From: Adineta steineri
Taxonomy: Eukaryota; Rotifera; Eurotatoria; Adinetida; Adinetidae
Assembly: GCA_905250115.1 (NCBI GenBank)
Contig: CAJNOI010000129.1
Span: 1 to 64,000 of the forward strand
Reading direction: 5' to 3'
DNA: 64,000 nucleotides
This document shows, one piece after another, positions 37,534 through 49,700 of the stretch (its first letter is position 1; each line of letters begins with the position of its first letter). Both the position numbers and the translations under genes were made by a program. The notes below the pieces were generated by a model, which saw nothing but the letters and a program-made list of their open reading frames with translations, was not told where the DNA came from and made no database searches.

Positions 37534-37985
37534 ATCGAAACGTTCCAATTAAGAAGCAATTAGAAATCTTGTTCTTTTTCAGATAATTATGAAAAATTTC
37601 GTAATGATCACATAACAATCGATCAATTAAACGGGAATTGTGTCTCTATGCATATATAATTTGAGAAAAGATTTTCAGTTTTAATTAAATCCGAGATTGT
37701 ATTTTGATTCGTGAGTATGATAAGATTTGCTTGATAAATGACCTTTTTGCACTATTTAATTATTTATTTTACTGATACAAAAAAATGAAGAACTCGTGAG
37801 AAAAAAGTTGATAAATATTTAATTATTGTTTGAAAATGAACGAGAAAAATGAATGAACACGGGAAGAAATATTTCTTTATTTTATTGCCTCTGGTGAAAT
37901 AGAAAAACATATTTAATATTTAATTAAACAGGTCTAAAAAAGAGAATACATTTATAAACATAGAACTTATTGTAATAGTCCATTG

Positions 37986-39109
37986 ATGTTAATTTTTCAA
38001 TTAATCTTTATGATTTTATTCAACGATTTGATTATCGGTGATCAAATAAAAATTGGAATAATAAATAATGTATCATTGAATGTTCCTCAATGGAGTACTC
38101 GTTCCCTATTCTATCCCGTGTTAAATGGAACATGTGAGGAATGTTTATGTGCTGTAGTAACTAATTCATCTGCTTTGAACTCAATCGTCTTGAATGATAT
38201 TGGTTCATTTAATTGTTTTCTGAACAATCAAACGTGCCAATTTTTTTCAAAATCAACTTTTTATCAATTTTGGCTTAGTAATGATAATGATACGGACTAT
38301 TACATATTTCAGTTACCAACAAGTATTAAAATTAGTTTTCTATTAGTTTTAATAGTTTAAAAAACTTTGATTTTTCTTTTATAGCATTGAATGAATCTGA
38401 TCTACTTGCGTGGCATTCATTCGATAATGGATCATACAATGATTCAAGTGGAAATCAACTTAATGCGATTGAAGTTGTTGACGTCTCACCAGCAGTTGGA
38501 CGGATCAATGATGCAGTGAATTTTTCTTTAAATACATCATTATATAAAGTGTGTGTATCGATTACATATATATTTTTATTAGTTAACATGTTGTTTTTTA
38601 ATATTTAGATAGGAGGTTTTATCCGTTTAGGTCAATCGGAACAACCATACTCTGTGGCACTATGGGTACGACCAAAGATCCTGCAAGAAGCACCTCTTGT
38701 ACATCTTTCTGCGCAAAGTGATGGTCAAGGATGGTGTATTGATATGTTAGGTTTTCTTGTTGATGGTCAAACTGTCGCTCGTTGTTGGCAACTATCACCA
38801 GTTATTGTCAATGGTTTAGTGTTACCGATTGATGTTTGGACTCATGTAACAACAACATATTCTCCAACAATTGGTCTTCAAATCTATATCAATGGAACAT
38901 TAATAAATCAGTCGTCACCATTTTCTTATTCAGCATCAGATCAAAATAATTATATAACACTTGCTAATTCTTTGTTAGCTCAATCTGGTTCTGCATGTGC
39001 TTCAAGTATGATTGCGCAATCAGGAGTATTCCACGGGTTAATTGATGAACTACGCATTTATACTAAAGCATTATCACAAGATGATATTGATGCTCTTGCT
39101 AATCCTTAA
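37986..39109 (+). CDS. Secreted LamG-like (concanavalin A-like jellyroll) protein
   Basis: The model is join(37986..38322, 38385..38548, 38609..39109), with 62- and 60-bp introns and a 333-residue product. ATG 37986 starts a signal peptide (MLIFQLIFMILFNDLIIG). After a Cys-containing N-terminal region with several N-glycosylation sites comes a LamG_3/jellyroll domain. It shows LLAWHSFDNGSYNDSSGNQLNA, then GGFIRLG, PYSVALWVRP, WTHVTTTY, LQIYINGTLINQ and the closing GLIDELRIYTKALSQDDIDAL, the classic C-terminal signature of this fold. Such domains bind carbohydrate or protein outside the cell; the ligand is unknown. The 38549-38608 intron starts GTGTGT rather than GTAAG but joins the domain correctly. 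Confidence 0.85.
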
Positions 39110-39988
39110 TCATATTTTAATTATTATTCATTAACAGATAATTAAACTATATGAATTTTCATAGTTTAAATAAGAAATATTATGTACCTATCAATTGACT
39201 GAATGTATTCCATCGAAGAAAGAAAAAAAACGTCAATAACTTTTTCGATCACATAATTTGGCACCTATAAATCATATGAATGTCCAATGAATAATATTAA
39301 CTATACTATGTTAGGACTGACAGTTTTTTTGGCTTAAATTTTCCGGTGATTTATAAACAAAACTGGATGTATGTGTTGTATATCTGACACCCACACGTAC
39401 TTTCGACAAACAACGACATTTTATTACAGAACTATACTGAATACGTCACATTTTCTTTTCTTCTTATTCACTTACAGAAAAAGAAAAAAAATATTCATTG
39501 TAAAACACGTGCATTTTTTTTCGATTGATAAACGATGTCAAGTGTGGATGTTATGACCATCTTTTACTCACATCCAAAATACATCACCGTTTTTGCTCAC
39601 TGTAGTATGCTTCTTTTATATACACTGTAAATAAATCTCGCCACATCATTTTCTTCTTCTAACAAATGTTAAATCAAGGACGAACAGCAACCATCGAAAT
39701 ATTAACAACGAAAACAAAATGGTAAAAACAGCCGAACTGTTGATGCACATTAACTGTTAAAGACATAGAGAAGCAACCAGAGCACGAAAAAGAAATATTT
39801 ACATAACAATGGTGCGCAAATATAGAATGTATTTTTCTTCATTCCTCCATTAATTCTTATTCTATGTATGACCAAAAAAAGCCGTAATAAGTCGTCAAAG
39901 TATTTCTTTTAGTTTGTTGTATATCCTTGCGATCTAAGTTTATGTGTTGAAGAAGAGAGCAGCGTGCTATATTTTTACCAGTTACAAG
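39110..39988. other. AT-rich spacer and 5'UTR of the next gene
   Basis: No gene is supported. The right end (up to 39988) is taken as the non-coding first exon of the downstream gene because AAG/GTAAGT at 39989 is an excellent donor. Confidence 0.45.
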
Positions 39989-40225
39989 GTAAGTCTTACA
40001 ACGATAATTGAATATGGAGTTGATGAATGTAGTCGTTCACAAGAAAAATATATATGTGGGTGACAGTGAGGATGACATAATTTTAAAAAATCCTGAAAGT
40101 ATGAAGTATATAAAGATCAGACAAATAAGAAATATTGGCGTATCAGTGGGAATATTTCGCTGGTTTTGTTTTGTAATTTTGCGAAAAGTGTACTGACAGT
40201 TTCTTTCGTATAATTTTTTTTTTAG
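39989..40225 (+). other. Probable 5'UTR intron of the RGP-glycosyltransferase gene
   Basis: A 237-bp GT-AG interval: donor ACAAG/GTAAGTC, acceptor T10AG at 40225, 21 bases before ATG 40247. The frame upstream of the ATG meets a TAA in the preceding exon, so the intron is non-coding. The first coding intron is of nearly the same size (239 bp). Confidence 0.6.
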
Positions 40226-40246
40226 GAAAAGCAGTATTTTGTGGTC

Positions 40247-42811
40247 ATGGGAATTAATCCAATTGCTCGTAAAACGTTATCTTTAAGGATTTCAAGACAA
40301 CACTTCAACTTTATCATCATTATAGTTTGCAGTTTAGTATTCTATGCTGTTTTGAGACGTACCAATAACTGTTCTACAAGTGCTCTATGGAAAGCATGCA
40401 AAGCATTACATTTACCAGATTACTTGAAAAAACTATCTAATTCATCGGTTTTGGAAAATTTCACTGATGTAAACAGTATACCGGGTACAACTGGACCAGG
40501 TGTTCCCACTGTCATACGGTTGGCTCTCTCGACAAAGTATGGCGGCGTGAATACTAGTGCTACGTCATCCTATGGTGCTGCAGAGGGTATGTAAACTATA
40601 CACAAGATGAAAGATGATAGATTCTTATACACACTCAACAATATACCCCTAGTGAACGTTTGAGTTTATTTTATTTTAATTTAAATGCAAAAATCTGTTG
40701 TTGTCTCTTTTTCAAATAGTATTAATTCAGTGATTAAGATAAGATAACTAACAAAATATATTCAATTTTTCCTTATGTCTTGCTTCTTCACCGATAACAT
40801 CGCTTATTAAAGTTTTATTTTTCAGCCGTCAGCCGTTTGGAGAAAGAATGTGAATGGGATCCAGGTTCATCAAACTTCGTTCATCCTGAATGCATCAGGC
40901 AATTTAATTTTACTCGTAAATCACCTCCTTTTTACATATCCGATTATTATCGTGAAATTGACATTGTCATACCAACAATTCGTAATCTCGATTTTCTTGA
41001 ACATTGGAAGCCGTTCTTCAAACACTTTCATTTAATTATCATTCAAGATGGTGATCCAAATAAAGTATTAGAAATACCAAAATGGGTTGATTTTGAACTT
41101 TACAATAGACGGGATATCGATAATATATTAGGTAAACATCAATCATGGATCATTAGTTCACACGATGCATCAATTCGAAATTTTGGTTTTCTTGTTTCAA
41201 ATAAGACCTTTGTCTATACAATCGATGATGATTGTCTCCCGGCACGAACTCCTACTGGCGCTAGAATCGATGCCTTGTTAAGGCACATTCAAAATCTTAT
41301 TACCAATTCGACTCCCTATTTCTTCAACACTTTGTATGATCCATACCGAGAAGGTTCAGATTTTGTTCGTGGTTATCCATTCAGTTTAAGACAAGGTGTG
41401 CCTACTGCTATCTCACATGGTATTTGGCTCAATGCTCCAGATTATGATGCACCTACTCAACTATTCAAAATCGATGAACGTAACACACATTTTGCTGATA
41501 TGACTATTACAGTACCTGCTGGTGTTCTCTACCCGATGTGCTCCATGAATGTAGCATTCAATCGTAAATTAATTGGTGTAGCCTTCATGCAAGGTCTTAT
41601 GGGTTCTAATATGCCTTGGGGACGATATGATGATATGTTTGCAGGATGGGCTAGTAAAGTTGTGGCAGATCATCTCAGTCTTGGTGTTAAAACGGGAGCA
41701 CCATATGTTGAACATCACAAAGCATCGAATCCATTTGTAAATCTAAAAAAAGAATATATGGGATTTTTCTGGCAAGAAGATATCATTGCATTCTTTCAAC
41801 AAATTCGCTTTCCATCATCTATCAAAACACCAGAAGGTTGTTATTTAGAATTAGCTAAAATGATTCGTTCGCAACTCAGTCATTTGCATCAATATTTCGA
41901 TCGGTTAGCACAAGCGATGGAAATCTGGGTTCACCTGTGGCATCAAGCACAAAAAGGTTCACTCCGATTTCAACCGAGTCGTCAAGGGCGACCTAACATA
42001 TCAACAAATATATATGCAGTCTTTACTATTTGTCGTAATGAAAAAGGATTCTTACCTATTTGGTTGAGATATTATCGGCGTTACTTTGCCGATGAAGATA
42101 TCTACATATTGGACAATGATAGTGATGATGGATCGACATCAAATCTTACTGTCAATGTTCATCGAGTTTCCTCTGAAAAATATTTCGATCATCTTTGGCT
42201 TATAGAAACTGTTCAAGATATGGCACGTAGTTTACTTAGAAGAGGCTACAAATATATTTTATTTTGTGAAGTAGATGAAATGATCGTACCTGATCCAATC
42301 AAATATCCTTTAGGTCTTCTCGATTACATTAAACAAGCAAAGGCCGAAGTTACTCGTGTCACTGGCTATGGATTATTTCATAAAGCTACATCAGAACCGA
42401 AACTTAATCTCAGTCAACCCATTATGCCACAGCGAAATTTTTGGTCAAAAGATAATATGTACGATAAACCTTTGTTGATAAGCAAAGAAATTCATTGGAC
42501 TGTAGGTTTTCATACCTGTAAAGAAAATGCTACACGGTAAGATTTTGTTTGATTCACCTTATGAACGATATTTTCATTTGGAATTTAGAGATGAGGACTT
42601 AGTCCTAATTCACCTTCAGCGAATGGATCATGATTTTTATATGGAACGCGCTACTTGGAAAAGCAAACAAAAGTTTAAGGTGGAAGATCTTCAAAAAGGC
42701 TGGGGCGCGCAACATGTATTTCGTGGGCACCAAGCAGAGGAATATTTTAGGAACCCATCGGGAACAGTTTCTAAAATTCCAAGACAATTTCGCACATTAA
42801 CTCTTTTCTGA
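40247..42811 (+). CDS. Reversibly glycosylated polypeptide (UDP-arabinopyranose mutase-like) fused to a GT2-type glycosyltransferase
   Basis: The model is join(40247..40586, 40826..42536, 42589..42811), 757 residues, phases consistent. The N terminus has a membrane anchor ([17 protein letters not shown]), suggesting a type II Golgi protein. About residues 145-470 match the plant RGP/UAM family: the nucleotide/metal motif DDDC (Asp247-249), [64 protein letters not shown] and [12 protein letters not shown]. In plants this family interconverts UDP-arabinopyranose and UDP-arabinofuranose and is self-glycosylated. A second domain from about residue 500 shows [32 protein letters not shown] and [10 protein letters not shown], the pattern of glycosyltransferase family 2/92-like enzymes. 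The fusion implies coupled sugar-nucleotide handling and transfer. RGP is rare in animals; a plant or algal origin is inferred. Confidence 0.88.
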
Positions 42812-43235
42812 TATAGATAAGAAATAGAAACTCACATCCAAGCCTACACTTACACCCTAGTTTTATATTAGATTTATTTTTGTGATTTTATGATTTATTG
42901 AGAGAAATGGAAGAGAGAAGAAAAAAGGTAAATGAATAAAACTGAAATCTATCAAAATCGAAAAATAAGATTAAGAAAATCTATTTTTTAAAAGAAAAAC
43001 AAATAAAAGATATGTTATAAAGTTTCATTTAATTAACAAAATAATTCACTGAATTTAATTAAAATAATAAAATAGTGAAGAAAAATTGAATGATTTTTCT
43101 ATTATATTGATAAATAAAAGAAAATAAAAATCTTTCAATTCAACGATTACTTACGAAATCAATGAATATTTTTCATTTAAAGAAAATAATGAAATTAAAT
43201 ATATATTTAAATATTTAATTGATCGATCACCGCAC
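42812..43235. other. Spacer between convergent genes
   Basis: Very AT-rich, with several AATAAA/TTTATT motifs that can serve as poly(A) signals for both flanking genes. Nothing else is seen. Confidence 0.5.
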
Positions 43236-46014
43236 CTATTGTAATAAATTGAAATAACGCATTCCCCAGTAACCCAACAGAAAGTTGGTTGGATCCGTTT
43301 CAACAAAACCATCTCCATCATCTAAATCATATACTCCTTGATCCAAGTTTTTAGTAGATCTTTCGTTTGCAGGCAACATCTTTAATGACTTGATCGGCTG
43401 ATAGCATTGAACAGGTACGTTGATTTGTACGTCCAAGCGATCACTGTTGAATTGTGGCCAATTAATTGATTCCAATGGCCAACGCTGATATTGCCATACA
43501 CCGTCATTTGATAAAGAATTGCAATCATGCCGAGAAGTTCTCATAGTCAATCCATGGCGTTTGTTAGATGTATTTCTAGTCCAGTCGACTTGACCACTGG
43601 CATAGCAATAAATGAAATTAAAAAATGGTGTTTTTTCCATTTTTTTGTAATTGTGTGAAAGATCGAGTCCTTTCTCCATATATTCCCATAAAACATCGAT
43701 TAGTGATTGTGCACGTGCCTTTTGAACTGCAGATAAACTAGTCGAAGAATCAATTGTGTGGAATGCATGGGCTAGATTAAAATAAGATAAATAGGCCATT
43801 TGATCATAATCAAATGCCTTCACAGCATAGGGAAAATCACTAGCACAAACAGCAATCATCTTCTGATTAATAAGATTGACATTATATTGATAAGATTCAA
43901 TAAGAAGATTGGCACCATTGAGAAAACGTTCATCACCACTGTAACCATATGTTTGAAGTAGATAAGCCAGTATCTGAAGGCTATTTATACCTCGATCTTC
44001 TTGGTACCGACTATCATCGTTTATTTGAATAGGATTCCAGTAGCCCCATGTAGTACGATTATGATTCTCACCAAACAAATACCAATCATGTGTCAGGATA
44101 TGATTGGTGATATTAAAAATGAGTGTGTAAGCTCTTCTTCGTTCATCATCGTTGCTAGCTAGTAAGTCATGCACGAGAGGATATACGAACTCATGGCCAC
44201 AAATTTCATCAGATGAGGTATCACCCTGAAATTGAAGGTCTGGATAAACGGGAGAAGGGTACCATGGAATCTTAGAGAGAAAGTCGCTACGCTTTGCATA
44301 TGAACGAGCAGGATAACCAGGAATGCCTGACGAAAATAGAAACAAAGAATAAATTAATCAGCATTACTAGTAGATGTGCCAGTGGCAGATACCGTTCTTA
44401 GGAACGGAATATCAACGAATGGGAATTCTCACACCTCTAATTTTTGATTAACGTTTTTGTAGTCAATACGCTACCTGTAACTTTATTGAGAAGTTCCATT
44501 GCTTCAAAGTGTTTCCAAGCCTGTGCTTTGACTCTTGCATCTTGCGTCACAACATAGCGAAAGATCTGACTAGCCAAATACATTGAAGTCCACTGGCCAT
44601 CATTATCATCGGGTTCTTTGATGCAAGTGCGACTATCGCCCCATGATGACATGGAACAGTCAGAAACAAGTCCGTTTTTATCATGTCTCCCTGGTTGATC
44701 GACTATCATTTGAAAATGATCTGCTTTCTGTGCCAATGTCCACATCTCAAAACGAAGAACAGTAAGACCTTTGTTTGTGATTGCTACTGCACCACTAACA
44801 AGATTAGGAGATGCACCACTACGACTGCTCAGGACAGCCAAAGAAGATACATTAACCAACGATTCACGATTAGGCATGTATCTGGCACTATTGAACACAC
44901 GCCAAGCATTGATATCACTACTGTTCGAATCAAAACGCATCACCCCACGTACCGCACCCAACCATACACGACCATCAGGTAACATCGACTGGCTAACACT
45001 TAGACTCGTAATGTTTGAAAATGGAAGATGACCAATATCTGATCCAGGATTAGAGATTTGTCCGGCCAATCGAGAAAAATACCAATGAAGACGACCTGTC
45101 GACATAATAATAGGTGAAAGAAGAGATATTCCTGTACTTTGGCCGATCCACAATTTGTCTTGCACCTCATTATATACCAAAGAAGTAATCGGTGCATCAA
45201 TAAGTCCTGTGACATGTTCAAAACGCCAACCTTCCTTACCAATACCATACGAGTGAATCCAAAGTTTGATCTTTGTACCAACGAATATTGTCTGTCGTTT
45301 GGAACTCCATGCCAAAGAAGAAACAGACACATTGATCCCATTAAGAAATGGATGAATGATGAATGTCGATAAGTCCAGTCCATGCAGTCCCGAATCTGCA
45401 GCAAAATATAGCCATCCCCAAGCACCTAAATCCTCTACAAATATACCGCCTGTAATTTTAGTGGTATTCACAAGGGCAGAAGGAAATACTATCGTTTGTA
45501 TAACTTTGCATAAACTAGCATCTGATCGATTACACAATATAAAGTGTACACTATCAGGTGAGATGAGTGCAGCTGTATATTTTAAAGCAGTGTCTTCATT
45601 ATGTGATGTAACCAAAAGACTGGTATTTCTCTTAACATTGATCTCAGATAAAATTACCAGAGTTCCATTAGCAGATAAAGACATCCAAGACATATGAAGT
45701 GCTTTAACTGTTGTATTATAAGTCTCAGTACTGCTCTCAAGCAGTAACCAAACTCCCACAGCAGCTTGATAATGATATCGTGGCAATGAAACAGCTTGCC
45801 ATACGTAGGAAACATTAGAAAGAACAGTCCAAGCACTAGATTCATTAGCAAACGGAGCAAATAAATAACGTTCAGTAATGACTTGCTCGAATTCATAATC
45901 GGGTATAGGTATTGGTGGTACTGTCTGACTATTAACAAAAGATGCATGTTTTGTTAAAAATAAATCTTTGGCTATTAACAAGCAAGTAAAAGACCAAATG
46001 AATGTCGACCACAT
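43236..46014 (-). CDS. Secreted beta-propeller plus alpha-helical domain protein
   Basis: The model is complement(join(43236..44326, 44475..46014)), with a 148-bp intron and an 876-residue product. A signal peptide (MWSTFIWSFTCLLIA...) leads to a region with propeller-type repeats: GWLYFAADSGLHGLDL, SLAWSSKRQTIFVGTKIKLW, SLVYNEVQDKLWIGQSTGISLL, DGRVWLGAVRGVMRFD and AITNKGLTVL. These resemble two-component-regulator propeller blades. The C-terminal 400 residues are helical with aromatic and acidic clusters (SDFLSKIPWYPSPVYPD, GDTSSDEICGHEFVYPLVHD, LFGENHNRTTWGYWNP, EDRGINSLQILAYLLQTYGYSGD). This recalls alpha/alpha-toroid glycan-active folds, but no enzyme motif is certain. Many N-glycosylation sites support secretion. 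Bacterial or protist origin is possible but not shown. Confidence 0.7.
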
Positions 46015-46783
46015 TATATCACCTTCTAGTGAAAAATATATGAAGAAAGAATGATAAATGTCTTATATACGACGCAGATGTAACCATCACCTTTAAAACA
46101 CAAGCAAGAACGACAATGAGATAACAATATCTTGCACTTATCAAGTTAGTTAAACATATCTTAAGTTTGTTATAAAAAGAAAATAGGAAAAAGATATTAA
46201 ATATAATATTTGAGGGTGTCAGTGTGGTGTTGAAACTGTTTATATTACACCCACACCCTATTTCCGATTGCGATATTGTTGATAAGCAACAAAATTCAAT
46301 CTTAACTTAATACATCGAAAAACAGTATAAGAATTTTATTCAAACATTAATCTTAAACATTTAAAAATAATCGTGAAAGAGTAAAAATTTTATTTATTAC
46401 TCTTTCGGATTTATATTATTAACAAAAAAGTTAATATGTATTTGGCTTTTATTAAAATGAGTACGATATAGAGCCATTTTTAATAGACTTCATTTCGCAT
46501 TTAATAGGTTCACTGGTTCATCAAATGATTTCTACAAAGTGGTTAACGATCAATAACTATTTTATATTACTGAAAACAGAAAACATTGAATTTTTTTCTA
46601 CGCTTCATTCAGTAATTGTAAACAAACAACTAGACTAAGAAATACAATTTAATAAGCGAAGAAAAAAAAATGTACAATTAATGTGTTAACATAACTCAGT
46701 TTGAACAAAAAATGTATATCGTTAATTTATAATCTCCAAGAAAGAATATATATGATATTCCAAAAATAGGAATACAATTAACG
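46015..46783. other. AT-rich spacer with telomere-like element
   Basis: No gene. It contains the inverted repeat at 46209-46260, and TTTATT motifs toward the left edge of the next minus-strand gene. Confidence 0.5.
46209..46260. repeat. Telomere-like short inverted repeat
   Basis: TTTGAGGGTGTCAGTGTGGT is opposed by ACACCCACACCCTA at 46247-46260, giving an imperfect stem of the same family as 6121-6174. Confidence 0.7.
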
Positions 46784-49700
46784 TTAATTTTTTAGATACA
46801 ACGGTATCTCAAAAGATAAATGAAGTGCTTTTGCCTTAATAATAAAAGTTTCAACGAGTTCGTTATGTAGTTTCAAATTTGGAACAGATAATTGTATTGT
46901 TTCTCCATTATCATACACCAGCAATTTATCCTCATTGATCGACACAGCAGCACCTTTCTGAAGTGTTATCTCAATCGCTGCCAACAACCAATCAGCATCT
47001 TGAGTATCGAAAAATTTTCTGATTAATTCATCCAGTGAAACATTTTTCAAGCACTCTAACGGTCTTCCACACACGCAAAGTTTTGAAATTAACATTGGAC
47101 CAAAAGTAATCATCACAGCTGACGAACGAAAAATACCATCTATAGCACTTGCAGCTTCAAAACGCAACTGCCCATCAGCATCATTCATATTCGCAAGCTT
47201 AGTGATCACTTCATTCGTCGCGGCTCTTTCACCTATATTTCTGAGAGCTTCGTATGCACTCTCTCTGACCCATCTACTCTCATCTTCTAATGCATTAACC
47301 AATTTAGTGATTACTTCATTTGTCGCTGCTTTTTCACCTATTCTTCCGAGAGCTTCACATGCACTTGATCTGGCATTGACACGCACACTTTCTAATGCAC
47401 TAACCAGTTTAGTGATTACTTCATTCGTCGCTGCTTTTTTACCCATATTCCCGAGAGCTTCGCATGCACACTCTCTAACCTCAGGACTCTCATCTTCTAA
47501 TGCATTAATCAGTTTAGCGATTACTTCATTTGTTGCTGCTTTTTCATCCATTTTCCCGAGAGCTTGCCATACACTTATTTTGATACTGACACTTTCATCT
47601 TCTAATACACTAACCAGTTTAGTGATCACCTCCTTCGTCGCTGCTTTTTCACCTATTTTTCCAAGAGCATGGCATGCACTTAACCTGACCCATTGACTTT
47701 CATCTTCTAATGCATTAACCAGTTTAGTGATCACTTCATTCGTCGCTGCTTGTTTACCTATGTTTCCGAGAGCTTCGCATGCACTTGATCTGACCTCGTC
47801 ACTCTCATCTTCTAATGCATTAATTAGTTCAGTGATCACTTCATTCGTCGCTGCTTTTTCACCTATATTCCCCAGAGCTTTGCATGCACTTGATCTGATA
47901 CTGACACTCACACCTTCTAATGCACTGATCAGTTTATTGATCACTTCATTCGTTGCTGCTTTTCCGGCTATATTTCCAAGGGCTAGAGATGCACTTAATC
48001 TGGCAATATCACTCTTATCTTCGAATGTACTAAGCAGTTTAGCGATCACTTCATTTTTCACTGCTTTTTTACCTATATTCTCGAGAGCTTTGCACGCACT
48101 TGATCTGACAATGTCATTCTCACGTTCTAATGCACTAATCAGTTTATCAATCACCACATTCGTCGCTGCTTTTTCACCAATTTTTCCGAGAGCTTCGCAT
48201 GCACTGTATCTGACGCTCCTATCTTCCAATGCACTAACCAGTTTATTGATCACTTCATTTGTCGCTGCTTTTTCACCCATGTTTCCAAGAGCTTGGCATA
48301 CACTGCGTCTGACATCATTACTCTCATCTTCTAATACACTAACCAGTTTAGTGATTACTTCATCTGTTGCTGCTTGTTCACCCATATTTTCGAGAGCTTC
48401 GCATGCACACTCTCTAACCTCAGGGCTCTCATCTTCTAATGCATCAATCAGTTTAGCGATTACTTCATTTGTTGCTGCTTTTTCACCCATTTTTCCGAGA
48501 GCTTGCCATACACTTATTTTGATACTGACACTTTCATCTTCTAATACACTAACCACTTTAGTGATCACCTCCTTCGTCGCTGCTTTTTCACCTATTTTTC
48601 CAAGAGCATGGCATGCACTTGATCTGACCCATTGACTCTCATCTTCTAATGCATTAACCAGTTTAGTGATCACTTCATTCGTCGCTGCTTGTTTACCTAC
48701 ATTTCCGAGAGCTTCGCATGCGTAGCATCTTATCATCTCGTTTTTATCGTTCATTTCAAGAGCCACTAATTTAGTCATTGCAACACCTAAATTTGAACTG
48801 TTAATTTTCGAAATGAAAGAGAGCACTGCGATTCTGGTATTTGAATCATTATTTAGAAGTAGATGGGTAACTACATTGATAATTATTTGATTGCTTATTA
48901 CCGATGGTGCTCTTCGCAACGATTCTGCAAGACGCTCACGAATAGTTTGATTTTCTATGAACAAACTATGTTTAATGCATTTCGCTAGCCATTCTAGGAG
49001 TAAAGTGTGTTGTGGAATAATTGATTGGTTTGCTGTCTCTTCAATGCAAGAAATAACAAGTTGCATATGTCTTATTCCAAGAAGATCCATTGGTGGTGCT
49101 AATATAAGTCCCCAAAAAACATTTAAACATATGTTTGTATCAGCCTCACTGGAAAGACCCGATAGAAAAGCAAACACTAATGCATAACGTTGATTGTATT
49201 TTTCTCGTTGAATAAACTTGATTTCTTCTTGATGAATTGAAAACTCTTTGAGAGCTTTAAGCAGATATCGTGCTGTAAAATATTCCTGAAAACTGAGGTG
49301 TACAAAATAATGATCTTTATCGGTTTCAATTTGAGTATCGATACCTTGTTTATTAAAACTTTTGAGAACTCCCATATTGAGTATATGCGGATGTGTATGT
49401 AAAGATACTTCTTCTTCATTTAATGCTTTTTTCAGTAGATTTGGTCGTAGAATTATAGTGTTACTCTTCATTCCATTGAATGCTAGATTTTCTAAGAATG
49501 TTAATTCTTTTTCACAACGTTGATTGACGTCGTCTTTAGATAAATTTTGAATTTTTTTATTTGGCATTGATAAATATCGTCGACATAACCATTCAACCAT
49601 AACGGTGTACAATGACGTTATTGTTAATTCTTTTGTTTCTATAAAATCTTCATTACTCCAAAGACTGCATATTAATTCTAGATTCACTGGAATATGTGCA

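Noticed and set aside
47202-48635. Two long plus-strand ORFs (164 and 302 codons) over the HEAT array
   Set aside because: They are antisense shadows of the 105-bp HEAT repeats on the minus strand. Their products are simply periodic and have no independent signature.
47180-48712. Array considered as a CRISPR or satellite repeat
   Set aside because: The 105-bp units are translated in one open frame as HEAT repeats, with no spacer/repeat alternation.
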